This document shows positions 45,003-56,236 of a stretch of DNA of 64,000 nucleotides, one piece after another. The stretch is taken from assembly GCA_021292165.1 (NCBI GenBank), contig CM037879.1, positions 289,514,272 through 289,578,271 of the forward strand. Direction: 5' to 3'. How positions within the stretch are numbered: the stretch's first letter is position 1; each line of letters begins with the position of its first letter. Source of the DNA: Shinisaurus crocodilurus (lineage: Eukaryota; Chordata; Lepidosauria; Squamata; Shinisauridae). The notes below the pieces were generated by a model. It was not told the DNA's origin, did no database searches, and worked only from the letters and a program-made list of their open reading frames with translations. A program made the position numbers and the translations under genes.

Positions 45003-45560
45003 TCATCTATTATTTATTTATTTCGTACATTTCTAATCCGCCCAATAACTTGTGTTCACTGGGTGGATTACAAGCAGTTAAAAAACTAAAATGCCATTTT
45101 AACACACAGTTAAAAATATAAAATACAATACAAATATTTAAAAGAATAAAAACCAGTATAATGCGAAACAATAAACAGCGCAGGAATCAATAAAGTAGCC
45201 ATGAGAAGTTAGAACGAGGTCTCTAAAATGCTCAGGAGAAAAGGAAGGTCTTTGCCTGGCGCTAGAAAGATGACAATGTAGGTGCCAGGTGAACCTCTTT
45301 GAGAAATTTATTCCATATGTGGGGTGCCACCACTGAGAAGGTCGTCTCTCTTGTAGCCACCCACCTCGCTTCATTTGGTGGGGGCACCCGAAGGAGGGCC
45401 CCTGAAGATGACCTAAAGCTCCGGGCAGGTACACAAGGGAGGAGGGTGCCTTTAGATACTCTGGTCCCAAGCCATTTAGGGCTTTAAAGGTCAACACCAA
45501 CACTTTGAACTGGGCTCAGAAATGGACTGGAAGCTATGGAAGGCTATCAACCAAGATGGC
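45003..45560 (-). repeat. L2-like LINE fragment
   Basis: The minus strand encodes a short LVLTFKALNGLGPEYLKAP frame, the usual end of L2-type ORF2, and 'gctttaaaggtcaacaccaa' and 'actttgaactgggctcagaa' precede an AT-rich tail on the left. It is broken and non-functional. Confidence 0.75.
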
Positions 45561-46433
45561 TCTAGATAACCTCCATGTTTCAGGCCATGCACCACTGAAT
45601 ACTAATTGCTAGGGAGAAAGAGTGGGAACAGGTGATCACTTGTGGACTTCCTAGAGACCTCTGGTTGGCTACTGTGGGATAACAGGATGCTGGATTAGAT
45701 GGAGCTTTGGTCTGATCTCGCAGGCACTTCTAATGTTCTTAATGAAGTGGGTTTTCCTTTAGGAAGCAGCCAAGGCTGCCACCAAAGGAACCATTGCAAC
45801 AGAACAGATCTCTAGTTACTAAAGTGAGAAGGAAAGGCTCTTCTTACATCCTGGCTCTTTCTCAAGCATGTCTGTGCGGCAGGCAACGTGTTTGCTCGCT
45901 TTGCCCCCTTTTTTGTTGCATAGCCTGGGGTGCGAGGCTTTTGCGAGATCGTTGTTCCAGCACTAACAGCAGCACTGGAATAGCTGGGGGGGGGGGGTGT
46001 TCTCCAGCAGTTGAGCTCCGCGGGCTGCACTGGGAGTGGCCGAGGGATGCGTGCAGCCCGCGGGTTAGGCACCAGAAGGTCACAACCAGCAGCATGTGGC
46101 CCAGATCCAACCCCTGAAGCAGTTGTTTTTCTGGCCATTAACAGCCCTACAAAAAACTTTAGTCAAGATGCATTAGAAACTTTAACCAAACTTTCATTCC
46201 TTTGACACTCTTCGTCAAAACTGCGAGAATCAAGGCCTTAAGCTTAAATCTTAATTAGGTTTTTGTACGCAACACTCCCAAATTTGCCTACATTTACAGA
46301 CTCTATCATCCTTAAGCCTTTATTGCTAAATAGTGCCAAGTTTATTATGGTGTCAAATCACTTGCCTACGACTCCTGGCCCCCGATCGCTGCCTGTGTCC
46401 TAACCCTGACTGGCTGATCTGCCAAAGCCTTAC

Positions 46434-46875
46434 CTTATCAAAGGAACGCACGGTATCTTCGGAACTGCCGGCAGTGGTGCGGAGCCATTCTTCCTTCAAA
46501 GGCAGATCCCTGGGCTCCTCGGGGTTAACAAGGGGTGCCTCATCCTCCAGGCAATTTGTAGAGGACAGCTCATTACAAGAGAGGGGCTTCTCAGAGGGAG
46601 AAACTGCTCTCTCTTCCACTTCCCTGGGCGCCTGGTGAGCATCCGAAAGGGAGTCCGCGGGGCACTTCTCCAAACTGTAAGGCCCCTCGCAGTCGTCAAC
46701 TAGTTCCAAGGGATCCACGACACTGTTCAGCGATACATACTTGGCAGGGTTACTATGTTCAACCACTTTCCTCACTGTAGGGGATTTGAATGGCTTGCTA
46801 TAAAACAGAGCCACCCACATGTGCAGGATCAGCTTCATTTCTTCCACTTCATCTGACTGGCTGACATCCCACGGC
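46434..46875 (-). CDS. TASOR2: TASOR2 coding exon (conserved GPWD block and linker)
   Basis: The acceptor is 'ttttgcttttcttccag' and the donor is GTAAGG. It begins one base into a Gly codon: GPWDVSQSDEVEEMKLILHM then WVALFYSKPFKSPTVRKVVE. The first ~35 residues are the conserved GPW-D-VKLI-HMW block shared with TASOR, thought to form part of the folded middle domain. The remainder is an acidic linker ending SSEDTVRSFDK. Entry phase is 2 and exit phase is 0. Confidence 0.95.
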
Positions 46876-47595
46876 CTGGAAGAAAAGCAAAAGCAGGGGA
46901 GTATGTCTTTATCTTTGAGTGGTCTTATCATTTTAAGTTTTTCTAGCAGGGTGGATAAAATTACGACACATCGCTTCAGCCTGACGTATTTTAAGTCCCC
47001 CAAGAAGTGTCTTCTCCCATATATACCTTCCCATTGCCCTGGATGGCGTCCATGAGAGAAGTTCAGCATGTGGCTGCCTGGAACAGGGTCTTCTCAGTGG
47101 TGGTGCCACTGCTGCAACTACAGAAAAGTCTTTTAAGGGGTATAAACCTCCCCTCCCCCGTTATTCTTACAAGCCTTCTAAATGTGGAAAATTTGGTTCT
47201 ATTTTATGGTTGAACCTTTTCTAAATATCATGGTACGTTTTGTGTGTGTGTGCGTGCACACGCACTTTTAAAATTTGGTCGACCCTTCTGGACAGAATGT
47301 CTGAACAGAATGCTGAGCTAGACAGGCCTTTGGTCTGATCCAGCACAGCTCTTCTTATTAATTCCCCCACCCCATGTATAGTTTATGGCTATTTGGACTG
47401 CTGATAGTAAATGGATGATCATTTCTAAATCCTTAGGGAGAATAATAAATCCCACATAACACAACGAGACAAAAAAACTTCTGGATCCAAAGGGAAGACA
47501 TATGCTGTCAGGCTTTTAATTCCATTCACAACTGAGTTACATGTCCAAAATATATTGTATATTATATATATATTGTAAATATTGTGTCTTATTAT

Positions 47596-47682
47596 TAATC
47601 TTTGTAAGCCACTCTGGGAGTCTTTTCTGGCTGAAGAGTGGGGTATAAATGCAATAAATAAATAAATAAATAAATAAAATAT
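47596..47682 (+). repeat. L2-like LINE 3' end with (AAAT)n tail
   Basis: 'tttgtaagccactctgggag' and 'tcttttctggctgaagagtg' are followed by 'gggtataaatgcaat' and an AAAT repeat. It is a sister of 33,567-33,650. AT dinucleotide runs follow to about 47,715. Confidence 0.7.
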
Positions 47683-47753
47683 TATATACGATATATACAT
47701 ATATATATATATAGTATATATACGGCATGTCCAAAATATATTGTATATTAAGG

Positions 47754-47883
47754 GCACAATTCTATGCACATTTAGACCAAAAAAAAGAGGCCTACAACTC
47801 CCAGCATGCCCCAGCCAGCCTGGGAGTTGTAGGCTGGCTGGGGCATGCTGGGAGTTGTAGGCCTTTTTTTGGTCTAAACGTAC
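47754..47883. mobile_element. Foldback with shared core but 'cacatttagacc' ends
   Basis: The arms 'cacatttagaccaaaaaaaa' and 'ttttttggtctaaacgta' enclose the same 'cctacaactcccagcatgcc' core as the CAGTG foldbacks. A second inverted unit in the middle (47,818-47,840) gives an irregular structure. Sister copies with these ends are at 56,113-56,236 and 62,632-62,768. Confidence 0.7.
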
Positions 47884-48052
47884 AGTATTTTTCCATGTAT
47901 AAGACTATACTTTTTCCTAAAATTTTTAGACTAAAAATTGAGGGTCGTCTTATACACGGAAGTAAGCCAAGGAGAGAACCGCGTCGTTGCGAAAGTGCCC
48001 AGTGGGGGGGGCGTCTTATACATGGGGGCGTCTTATAGACGGAAAAACACGG
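47884..48052. mobile_element. MITE with 'ttttccatgtataagac' inverted ends
   Basis: 'agtatttttccatgtataag' at the left mirrors 'cttatagacggaaaaacacg' at the right. TA occurs just outside (47,881-47,882 and 48,053-48,054). Internal 'gtcgtcttatacacggaagt' and 'gcgtcttatacatggg' add further copies. Probably a non-autonomous Tc1/mariner-type element. Confidence 0.6.
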
Positions 48053-48054
48053 GT

Positions 48055-48676
48055 ACATAAGATTGCACCTTAACTCTGCCTCTCCATTAAAGATAATTTA
48101 CCCCTGCTCAGATTCCGCTTATCCAGTCTAACTTCTGTCTGAGCTGTCATCACTAACTTTAAACCAATACAGATCTTTAAAAATCTGTGTTTCCTCTCCT
48201 CCAGTGTGAAGCCACAGGATACAGATAGGGTTTTCTATTTAAAATCGACCATTTTCTATGAAAAATCTATGGCGGAAGTTTAGAAGGGCAAGTTCTCATT
48301 AAACAGCTTCAACCCTAAGATGCTGCCTTACACTATAGCAGACTCCCGATTCATCCAGCTTGGTGCTGCCTACTGTGGCTGGCACCGGCTCTTCAGTCTC
48401 GGAGACAACCTGCTGCCTGATCTTTTGGGGAGCGGGAAAACGGGAGATGCCACGGACTGTACTTGGAACCTTCTGCATGCCAAGTGTGTGCCCTGCCACA
48501 GAGCCGTGGTCCCTCTCCTAACAAGGAATACGTGTGGGGTTTTTTTTTCTTAATATCCTAAACTGTAAAACAGGAGTCTGTGTTTGATATTTTGATGCCC
48601 TTAAGTTTCTTCTTCATTTCTGATAAAAATGCTTTTAATGGCTGGCTTCTTTCTTATTCCTTGTGTAGGTTGGACT
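48055..48676 (-). other. TASOR2 intron, unassigned
   Basis: Unique-looking intron sequence with no recognised exon or repeat. Confidence 0.45.
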
Positions 48677-48684
48677 CTCTAGCG

Positions 48685-48819
48685 CAGTGTTCTCCAACCT
48701 TGGGTCCCCAGCTGTTTTTGGCCTACAACTCCCAGCATGCCCCAGCCAGCTACGCTGGTTGGGGCATGCTGGGAGTTGTAGGCCAAAAACAGCTGGGGAC
48801 CCAAGGTTGGAGAACACTG
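48685..48819. mobile_element. hAT foldback MITE with perfect 8-base duplication CTCTAGCG
   Basis: CAGTGTTCTCCAACCTTGGG and its exact inverse bound a 135-base, almost perfect palindrome centred on 'ccagctacgctggt'. CTCTAGCG lies on both sides (48,677-48,684 and 48,820-48,827). The near-identity of the arms implies recent insertion or gene conversion between arms. Confidence 0.96.
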
Positions 48820-49808
48820 CTCTAGCGTGTAGGTTCGACTCTTTTTTTTTAAAAGGTTAAAGTTGATAAACCAGGCAGGCAGGCAGGCGATCTGGCTGGG
48901 GGAGTGAGAGGTGACCTGATGGAGCAGGGGAGGGGACGAGGTAGATTAGATCTACTCCTACGGGGTGGGCAAGACACAGCCTGCGGCCTGCAGAAGGCCC
49001 CCGCCACCCCTGCCGCAGCGGGCGCACTGCTGCTATTTGGTGTTGGGGGGGGGGGGGAAGGAACAAATTAGTGGCTTTCCACTGATTTTTGGTGGCAAGC
49101 TGCTAGGAAGGCTCACTAAGGGCAAATTTAGCTAAATTTGTCCTTAGTAAGCCTCCGTAGCAGCTTGCCCTCGACATCTGGTCCCCCTGGACTGAGGTTC
49201 TGCACCCCTGTTTTTAAGTGGAGATGCTGAGAAACATCCCACCGAAGAATATTCCCATGACCCCAACCACAAGGAATGACTTAAGATGCTGACACAAGAG
49301 GGCAGGAGCCAGCTTGGTCAGGAGGTCAGGGGTGGAGAGTGCAGGGTTCCCCCACCTCCGGGGGCACCCTTGGAATTCTGAGACAGTGTCAGAGGCGCTC
49401 TTACAAAATGGCTGCCATGGGGAGGGGGGTTCCCCAGCTGCAAAATGGCTGCCACAGCCAGTCACAAGACACCCATTTCCCAGAAGACAAACTGGTGATG
49501 CTAGAAGAAAAGTAATTTGCCCAAGAACTTTAAAAATCGAGAGGGTCGGAGGGCACCAATATCTAGGGACCTCAGATATCATGGCTCAAGGTCAGAACAA
49601 GTCACCTGTTCCCTGTGATCTGCCCACAGTACCGAAGGACCCATCTCTAGTTGCCTTTGTTCTCCAGTCCATGGTTCCTGACCTTGGAGGGGACACACAG
49701 CCCCTCTCTATGTACTGCTTCCTTGCCCCCTCCCAACAATCTTCTGTGGGCTCAGCCTGGTCCAGAAGAACATCAGGGCTTATCTTTCCAAACCTGAAGA
49801 TCACTTAC

Positions 49809-50706
49809 CCATGCACAGCCCGGATCACCGTTTTCTCTAAGGAATTATTAGTGTATTTGCTATCTAAGCTGAAGAGGTATTCCGACTCCCACTGGAAAGT
49901 CACTTTGACAGTTTTGTCACAGAAGGCCACTTTATGGGACTTGGAGAAGTCCTCCTTCAGCCTCGCAGCCATGACGGTGGAGCGCATGAACGGCATGTAC
50001 TTCTTAAACTGTTTGGGCGGGTGGCAAATGTTCTGCTGGTGCCGGAAAGGCAGCACTTTCCCCACCAAGGGCCCCGATTTTGCATTCTTCACCCCATTCT
50101 TAGAGCTGGGAGAACCTGGCGCTCCTCTCTTCAGGGACTCAAATACCGGAGAGGCATACGAGTGCTCGGAGGAAATCAGAGAGGGCATGCCCGAGTCGGA
50201 GACTTCCCCAGGCTCCTTTGGGAGCGCTGCCTGGAGCTTAGCCGGACTAGGCCTCGCGCTCCCCTTTTTGCTGGAACTCACGTGGCCTTGTTCTTGAGAG
50301 CTAGGAGGAGATTCTGAACTTAGACTGCTTTGCCCAGGAGACGAAAGGGACTTTTGGCAAGTTTTGCTCGAAAGGGAAACCCCTTTCCAATTTTTTGTGG
50401 CTCTGTGATATTCGTGGTCAGAGGACTTGTGCAAAGGTTTCCCTCTCTGTAGGCGGCGGCGATCCCGCAATGGGCTGAAGGGTAAGGAAGCTTTGCTGCC
50501 GTTACTGACCAACGGAGTGCTACAGGAGCTCAGTGCTAGATCGGCCAACATGTTCAAGGCGTGAGAATCACACTCTTCCCCTTTGGGAGTTCGGGAAGCA
50601 TCCTGACTCGCCATTCTTTCACCCGCGGGATCCTTCTCATCGCCAGCCTCTTGCCGGCTTTCCAACGGGGTATCATCCATACTGCGACAGGCGCTTTTCC
50701 TTGTGA
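49809..50706 (-). CDS. TASOR2: TASOR2 coding exon (898 bases)
   Basis: The acceptor is 'ttctttttcttacgcag' and the donor is GTAAGT. The first two thirds are disordered, Ser/Lys-rich (TRKSACRSMDDTPLES; SPLRDRRRLQRGKPLHKSSD). The last ~100 codons are conserved: GKVLPFRHQQNICHPPKQFK, KYMPFMRSTVMAARLKEDFS, VAFCDKTVKVTFQWESEYLF, SLEKTVIRAVH. With the GPWD exon this forms a single folded block split by the intron. Entry phase is 1 and exit phase is 2. Confidence 0.96.
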
Positions 50707-50786
50707 CTGCGTAAGAAAAAGAATAGCCATCAGAACAGGCTTCTGAGGTAGCTCAACATGGGGAAAAGCGGCATCCTACGCTGATT

Positions 50787-50900
50787 TCTGAGAGCTAATC
50801 TGTTGTAGTGGTTGCAGGATTCAGGCTAAGATTCAGAATCCCCGTTCAGCCATGAAGGCACTGTTGTGAGGATAAAATAGGGGGAGTCTTGTACATGGCA
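50787..50900 (+). repeat. Partial SINE fragment
   Basis: 'gttgtagtggttgcaggatt' (tRNA-like head) leads to 'ccccgttcagccatgaaggc' and 'ttgtgaggataaaataggg', but the central body is deleted. Confidence 0.6.
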
Positions 50901-50914
50901 CGAAACTCTTAAGA

Positions 50915-51030
50915 CAGTGTTCTCCAACCTTGGGTCCCCAGATGTTTTTGGCCTACAACTCCCAGCATGCCCCAGCCAGCTGGGAGTTGTAGGCCAAAAA
51001 CATCTGGGCACCCAAGGTTGGAGAACACTG
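50915..51030. mobile_element. hAT foldback MITE with perfect 8-base duplication TCTTAAGA
   Basis: CAGTGTTCTCCAACCTTGGG and its inverse bound a 116-base palindrome with no spacer ('ccagccagctggga'). TCTTAAGA flanks both sides (50,907-50,914 and 51,031-51,038). Confidence 0.96.
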
Positions 51031-51062
51031 TCTTAAGAGGATGGGCAGAATAAAACGGCTAG

Positions 51063-51090
51063 TATCAATCAATCAATCAATCAATCAATC
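51063..51090. repeat. (ATCA)n microsatellite
   Basis: Seven tandem copies of the tetranucleotide AATC/ATCA. Confidence 0.9.
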
Positions 51091-51429
51091 GAGATAGATG
51101 CAGTCAAACCCAGGTAGCTGTCATTTCCCCGAAACCTGAAGAACATAAGAAGAGCCCTGCTAGATCAGACCAAGGGTCCATCTGTGAAGAAATTCATTTT
51201 TCTTTGGAGATGTTTGCCGCTAACAAGAGGCCGTATTTCAGGAGGAGGGGCTGGCGTGCACATATCGCAACCACCCGCGTGCCTTATCGTGGCTTTTTGC
51301 TGGTCTCCAGGCCTTCAAGGTCAGAGCTGAACAGCAGGCCAACAAATCGGCTGACTGATTTCAGCTGGACGGCAGTAAGGGGTTTTCAATCTCTCCTCCC
51401 CTCCTGGAAGCCAAGGGAGTCATCCAGCC

Positions 51430-51536
51430 CAGTGTTCTCCAACCTTGGGTCCCCAGCTGTTTTTGGCCTACAACTCCCAGCATGCCCCAGCCAGCGTAGC
51501 TGGCTGGGGCATGCTGGGAGTTGTGGGCCAAAAACA
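51430..51536. mobile_element. hAT foldback MITE, truncated right arm
   Basis: A full left arm from CAGTGTTCTCCAACC and a right arm that stops at 'ggccaaaaacat', then unrelated T-rich sequence. The missing end removes the duplication test. Confidence 0.85.
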
Positions 51537-51915
51537 TTTTCATTTTCATCTCTCTGACGTTCATGTCACCCTTTGGTCTGAGCCAGCATGGCTCTTCTTC
51601 TGTCCCAGGCGAGGAGTTCTTTCACTCCCCTCTCTCCGGCGTTAGCAGCAGCGAGCGGCCTCAGGAGAATTCCCGTTCTCTGCGGGAGCAGGGGCTCGCC
51701 CTCCAGCCTTGGTTCTCACAGTAGTGAGAAAGGCGAAGGTGCGTAAGGGGAGAATGTGGGCAGCGCCTCCGGCATGGCTGACTCTAGGCGGGGGAGGGAT
51801 TCAAGAGCCCCCCGTCTTCGTCCACTTTCAGCTCTGCCACCACCACAACCGGAGAGCCTGAATCCTTCCCTATCCCCAAAACAGGACCTCCAAAATTTAA
51901 GCCTCGTGATCTTAC

Positions 51916-52095
51916 TTTGCCTCCTCGTGTCCATTTTCTCCTCACTTTTAACCTTTTCCATAGTTTCCTTTTTGTGTTTCAGGAGCCTGGGCTTTTTTCC
52001 TTCCAGGCCACCCAGGTCCTCGGAAGTGGATGCGACTTCCGAGACCGACTCGCACCTGGTTCTCTGCACGAATTCCGCGGACAAAACCTCGGCAC
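51916..52095 (-). CDS. TASOR2: TASOR2 coding exon (180 bases, Lys/Glu-rich)
   Basis: The acceptor is 'ccttttgttttcccaag' and the donor is GTAAGA. It encodes GAEVLSAEFVQRTRCESVSE, then VASTSEDLGGLEGKKPRLLK and HKKETMEKVKSEEKMDTRRQ. Entry phase is 1 and exit phase is 1, matching the exons at 57,016 and 50,706. No fold is recognised; the region is probably disordered with nuclear-localisation-like basic clusters (KKPRLLKHKK). The AAG acceptor is less common than CAG. Confidence 0.85.
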
Positions 52096-52459
52096 CTTGG
52101 GAAAACAAAAGGCCTTTTTAGAGGAGGCGTCCCACCTGTGGCACGGCTGGTTTGCATTTACTGAAACCTAAGCATCATTCATGTGCCGTATTTGCAGCAC
52201 ATGCTGCCCCATTAGGACCTGTTGGAAGGACCACATAGCTGCAGTTACTCCTCTCCCAGAACTTTGCATGCCCCTTCTCCAGAACCAAGAGCTTGGCACC
52301 CTTCCAGGAAATAGTGGTACGGATCAAACCGAGGGGGAGAAATGATAACTCGGTACTAGAGTACATGAGTGGCATGCAGACATTTTCTAGGTAAAATCCA
52401 TGGCATCTGTAGTTAAAAAGATTTGGTAGCAGGTTATGGAAAAGATCCCTGTTGGAGAC

Positions 52460-53182
52460 TGTGAAGAAAAGCAGAGTAATCCCAGCCAGAGGCTGGGAAC
52501 CTTATGCAAATGTACATAGTTCCTCTGATGGCTCTAGGCCTCAGAATCTCCTGCAAATGTACAGTTTCCTCTGATGAGTCTCTGATGTATTCGCATGCAA
52601 ATGTTCCCGAAGCACTCTAGTCATGGTCAGGAATTCACCCCTCTGACACCTAGGAGCCACCCCTCCCCTGCCTAACCAAGGAGTTCTTCATCCTGGTTGG
52701 CCAAAGACAGCCGGGCCACAGAAAGGAAGCGTGGGGGTGGGGAATCGATACTGCCAGCCGTGGCTTCTGGTTTTGGTTGTTGTTGATCTGGACGCGAAGG
52801 AGCGCAGAGTAGGGCTTTTGCTGAGGCAGGCCCTAAGAAGACCAACCCCCCAGGCAAAGAGTAAGTGCCTGGGTATTTATATAGTAAGGGATTAGTTTTG
52901 TTGTTTTGTAGCTCTACTTGTGTATACCACAGTGTCTCCCCACCTTTTCTCCCTTCCCTCATTTCCCACCTTTTATTGTAATCGGTTTACCTTAAATAAA
53001 CTTTCCTGGTTCTACCCCACACGATGTGTGTAGTTCCTCTGTGGTTCAGTGCTCAATCTAGTGTATAGACCAAGGGCAGAGGCCCTGAGAGAATCGGTGT
53101 CAAGACGGCAGAGCCAAGGCTGGCAGTTTGGCACCTTTGATCTCTCGTCTTGAGATAAAGGACCGGTTGGCAGTCCTTCACA
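52460..53182 (+). mobile_element. Solo LTR of an endogenous retroviral or LTR element
   Basis: A 723-base block bounded by TGTGAAG and CTTCACA (seven-base inverted ends) and by the perfect 5-base duplication GAGAC (52,455-52,459 and 53,183-53,187). Inside are a TATA-like 'tatttatata' (52,874-52,883) and AATAAA at 52,995-53,000, in the order expected for U3-R-U5. No internal coding region remains, so it is a solo LTR from recombination of a full copy. It lies in a TASOR2 intron and opposes the gene's direction. Confidence 0.85.
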
Positions 53183-53187
53183 GAGAC

Positions 53188-53404
53188 CCTAGAGCTGGAC
53201 TGGGACTTGGGAGATCCAGGTTCTAGTCCTCGCTCAGCCATAAAGCTCACTGGGTGACTTTGGGCCAGTCACTGACTCTCAGCCTAACCTACCTCACAGG
53301 GTTGTTGTGAGCATAAAAATGGAGGACCACCATGTGCGCCACCTTGGGTTCCTTGCCAGAGGAGAAAAAGGTGGGATATGAATGCAATAATAAATAAATA
53401 AAAT
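53188..53404 (+). repeat. tRNA-derived SINE, 5'-truncated
   Basis: It begins within the tRNA head ('gctggactgggacttgggag'), then 'gggtgactttgggccagtca' and a LINE-like tail 'gggatatgaatgcaat' ending AATAAATAAATAAA. It starts directly after the solo LTR duplication. Confidence 0.85.
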
Positions 53405-53746
53405 TGGGCACAGTAGAAGGAAGAGATACAGCAGCCCCTGCCCCAGATAATTTAGAATCTACATTAATGCTGACCCAATCCAAAGATGATATCTGCTGTG
53501 CTCAGATCACGGAGGAGCCCTTACTTGTACCAGCACTGCACATTTAAAAAACCCTTCTGCATACCCAGCCCTTAGTTCACATCTTTTTAAAATTATCATT
53601 GTTTACTGCAAATATTTTTTTTAAAAAAAAGAAAAAAAACCCAAGCCACCCAAGCCATTCATTGAATTACAAATCCATTACTCAATCGAAGAGAACAGTG
53701 CATATGGACCATCCTTATTTTTTAAAAAAATTATATGCCACCTATG

Positions 53747-54230
53747 ACATTCCCCTTTACTCGGCACTGCTTAGGCCTCATCTTGAGTACTGCGTCCACT
53801 TCTGGGCACCACACTTTCAGAAGGACGTAGACAAACTGGAGAAGAGGGTTCAGAGGAGGGCAACAAGGATGATAAAGGGACTGGAAACAAGACCCTATGA
53901 AGAGAGACTGAAAGAACTGGGCATGTGTAGCCTTCAGAAGAGGAGAGTGAGGGGAGATATGATCGCACTCTTCCAGTACTTGAAGGGTTGTCACACAGAG
54001 GAGGGCCAGGATCTCTTCTCGATCATCCCAGTTTGCAGGACACGGAATCATGGGCTCAAGTCACAGGAACCCAGATTCCGCCTGAACATCAGGAAAAAAT
54101 TCCTGACTGTCAGAGCAATAAGACAATGGAACCAACGACCTAGGGAGGTGGTGGGCTCTCCCACTCTGGAGGCATTCAAGGTGCGGCTGGACCGCCATCT
54201 GTAGAGATGTAAATGTCATAGAATCATAGA
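53747..54230 (+). repeat. CR1 LINE, 5'-truncated copy
   Basis: It encodes a mostly open end of CR1 ORF2 ([60 protein letters not shown]) and ends near 'gtcatagaatcatagac'. It is young in appearance but lacks the catalytic region, so it cannot move itself. Confidence 0.92.
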
Positions 54231-54586
54231 CCAGACTGACTCCCCCAGCTTCACACCTCCCCTCCCCCCATAACTTGGCTGATGCAAATGAATTACAATA
54301 GAAATCACCTGGGGGGATGCCTGGCCAGGAGTTCCCAACCCATGGATTGGTCAGTTTGCATTTCCCTCCCTGGGATACCCATAGAAATACTTGGGCTCTT
54401 TTGAGATGTTCTTTGCCTTTCGAGTGGAAAGCAAAGAGGCGACATCAGCACAGCTACACCAGGAAGTCCCAGGTGGCAAGCTGCTTTGGTGAGTTACTCT
54501 TACTTAGGATCTTGAGAAGTAATGTTTAATGAGCTAACTTTGGTGTTTTGCTTGATTTTTAAAAGCCGCTGATTATTTTATTTATT

Positions 54587-54785
54587 GTAGTGGTGAGAGT
54601 GTTGGACTGGGACTCAGGAGATCCGGGTTCTAGTCCCCGCTCAGCCATGAAACTCACTGGGTGACTTTGGGCCAGTCACTGACTCTCAGCCTGACCTACC
54701 TCAGAGGGTTGTTGTGAGGGTAAAATGGAGGAGGAGGAGGAGGCAGGAAAAAAGGCGGGGTATAAATATAATAAATAAATAAATA
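54587..54785 (+). repeat. tRNA-derived SINE (Sauria type)
   Basis: Starts 'gtagtggtgagagtgttgga', with the B-box region 'gggttctagtcccc' (one mismatch), body 'gggtgactttgggccagtca' and tail 'ggtataaatataataaataa'. A GGA repeat expansion lies in the middle. Confidence 0.9.
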
Positions 54786-55251
54786 GTTTTGCTGAATCGC
54801 AGGCAAGCAACGAGGTGTAAAAACAGCAACCACCACCACCACCCCGTGGATTACTCGCCTTCACAGATTGAATTGTGCTGGGGAACTCATTTGCACGCAC
54901 CTGCAGTGCAGGTTGCGCTGTGTCCTATATGTTTATGAGGGCTAGTGCAGCGTCTGAGCGTGCATGCTGATGGAGAAGTCTCCCCTTGACACCTCACGTC
55001 AGCCATGAATTCGCAGGGAGGCCGTAGGCAAGCCATTGTGCCTCAGCTCCCCATCGGCAATGTGGGGGGTTGTAATACTGGCCTACCTTACAGGGTTGTT
55101 GTTGTTGTTGAGATTACGGAGATGATGTCTGTAAAGTACGTTGGACACTCAAGAAGGACTGTCTACTCTCTAAATGTGTACTCTGAAGGCAGAAAATTTG
55201 ACATCTTTCAAACACTTCCTGAAAACGAGCCTGTTCACCTAGGCTTTTTGT

Positions 55252-55491
55252 TTTATTTTTATTTATTATATTTATACCCCGCCTTTTTTCCTGCAAGGAA
55301 CTCAAGGCAGCTTACATAAGCCTCCTCCTCCTCTCCATCTTATCCTCACAGCAACCCTGTGAGATAAGTTAGGCTGAGAGTCAGGGACTGGCCCAAAGTC
55401 ACCCAGGGAGCTTCATGGCTGAGCGGGGACTAGAACCCGGATCTCCCGAGTCCCAGTCCAACACCCTCACCACTACGCCACGCTGGCTCTT
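55252..55491 (-). repeat. tRNA-derived SINE (Sauria type), reverse orientation
   Basis: On the minus strand: head 'gccagcgtggcgtagtggtg', B box 'ccgggttctagtcccc', body 'gggtgactttgggccagtcc' and AT-rich tail. Full length. Confidence 0.92.
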
Positions 55492-55494
55492 AGT

Positions 55495-56112
55495 TCTCAA
55501 CTTCTCTCTGCTTGGTTCTTTAATGAATATATTGGATGGGAAACTGGAATCGGATGGGATGGGAAACTGGAATCGGTTTGATTGTCTCGCTGAGTTTGGG
55601 GCTGGCCTTACTGGTGTGCTGGACTGCTTGGCAAACACACTAACGAGGTTGTTTAGGAGTTTAAAGGAAGCTCTGAAAAGGGGGCCGATCCTTCTCCATA
55701 TATAAAAGCCATACGCCTGTCTTCTCCTGTGGGCAGGACAAGGGATATTTAAAAGACACTGGAGAAGTGGTGGCACCGCATCAAAGGGATATAGGTGAAA
55801 GGGTGTCTTGCAGCCTGTGCTACCTCGCAGGGTTGGAGGTGAAGACATACCAGTATGTCACATGACCCCTCTGCCACTGATGGCATCCCACAAAATATTA
55901 GACATCATTATAATAAAAACAGATCTTTTAAAAACAATCAAAAGCCCATCAACAGGAGCAGTAAAAACATAAAAGGAGCAGTAAAAACGTCCCCTGCAAA
56001 TTGTAGTTATGCGACGTATTAAAAAAACAAAACAAAACTGCCACCACCAAACAAATCAAATTAAACTGAGTGTACAGGACAGACTTTGCCTGGTGCCTAA
56101 AATGCAGTAAAG
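55495..56112 (-). other. TASOR2 intron, unassigned
   Basis: No exon or repeat is recognised except a short tandem duplication of 'gatgggaaactggaatcgg' at about 55,535-55,575. Confidence 0.5.
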
Positions 56113-56236
56113 GCGCAGTCCTATGCATGTTTAGACGGAAAAGAGGCCCACAGCTCCCAGCATGCCCCAGCCAGCTATGCTGGCTGGGGCATGCTGGGAG
56201 TTGTGGGCCTCTTTCCCGTCTAAACATGCATAGGGA
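56113..56236. mobile_element. Foldback with shared core and 'ctatgcatgtttagac' ends
   Basis: 'cctatgcatgtttagacgga' and its inverse 'cgtctaaacatgcatagg' bound arms around the 'cagctcccagcatgccccag' core. It belongs with 47,754-47,883 and 62,632-62,768. Confidence 0.8.

Noticed and set aside
47690..47740. Promoter-like TATA runs
   Set aside because: Part of AT dinucleotide repeats after a LINE tail; no gene start nearby.
49314..50297. 327-codon plus-strand frame
   Set aside because: Antisense shadow of the 898-base TASOR2 exon; the minus-strand frame has proper splice sites, phase and conserved motifs.
51716..51915. Continuation of the 180-base TASOR2 exon past CAAA|GTAAGA
   Set aside because: The reading frame stays open for ~65 codons but the donor gives the right phase to join the 898-base exon; the extra sequence is low-complexity Arg/Gly/Ser.
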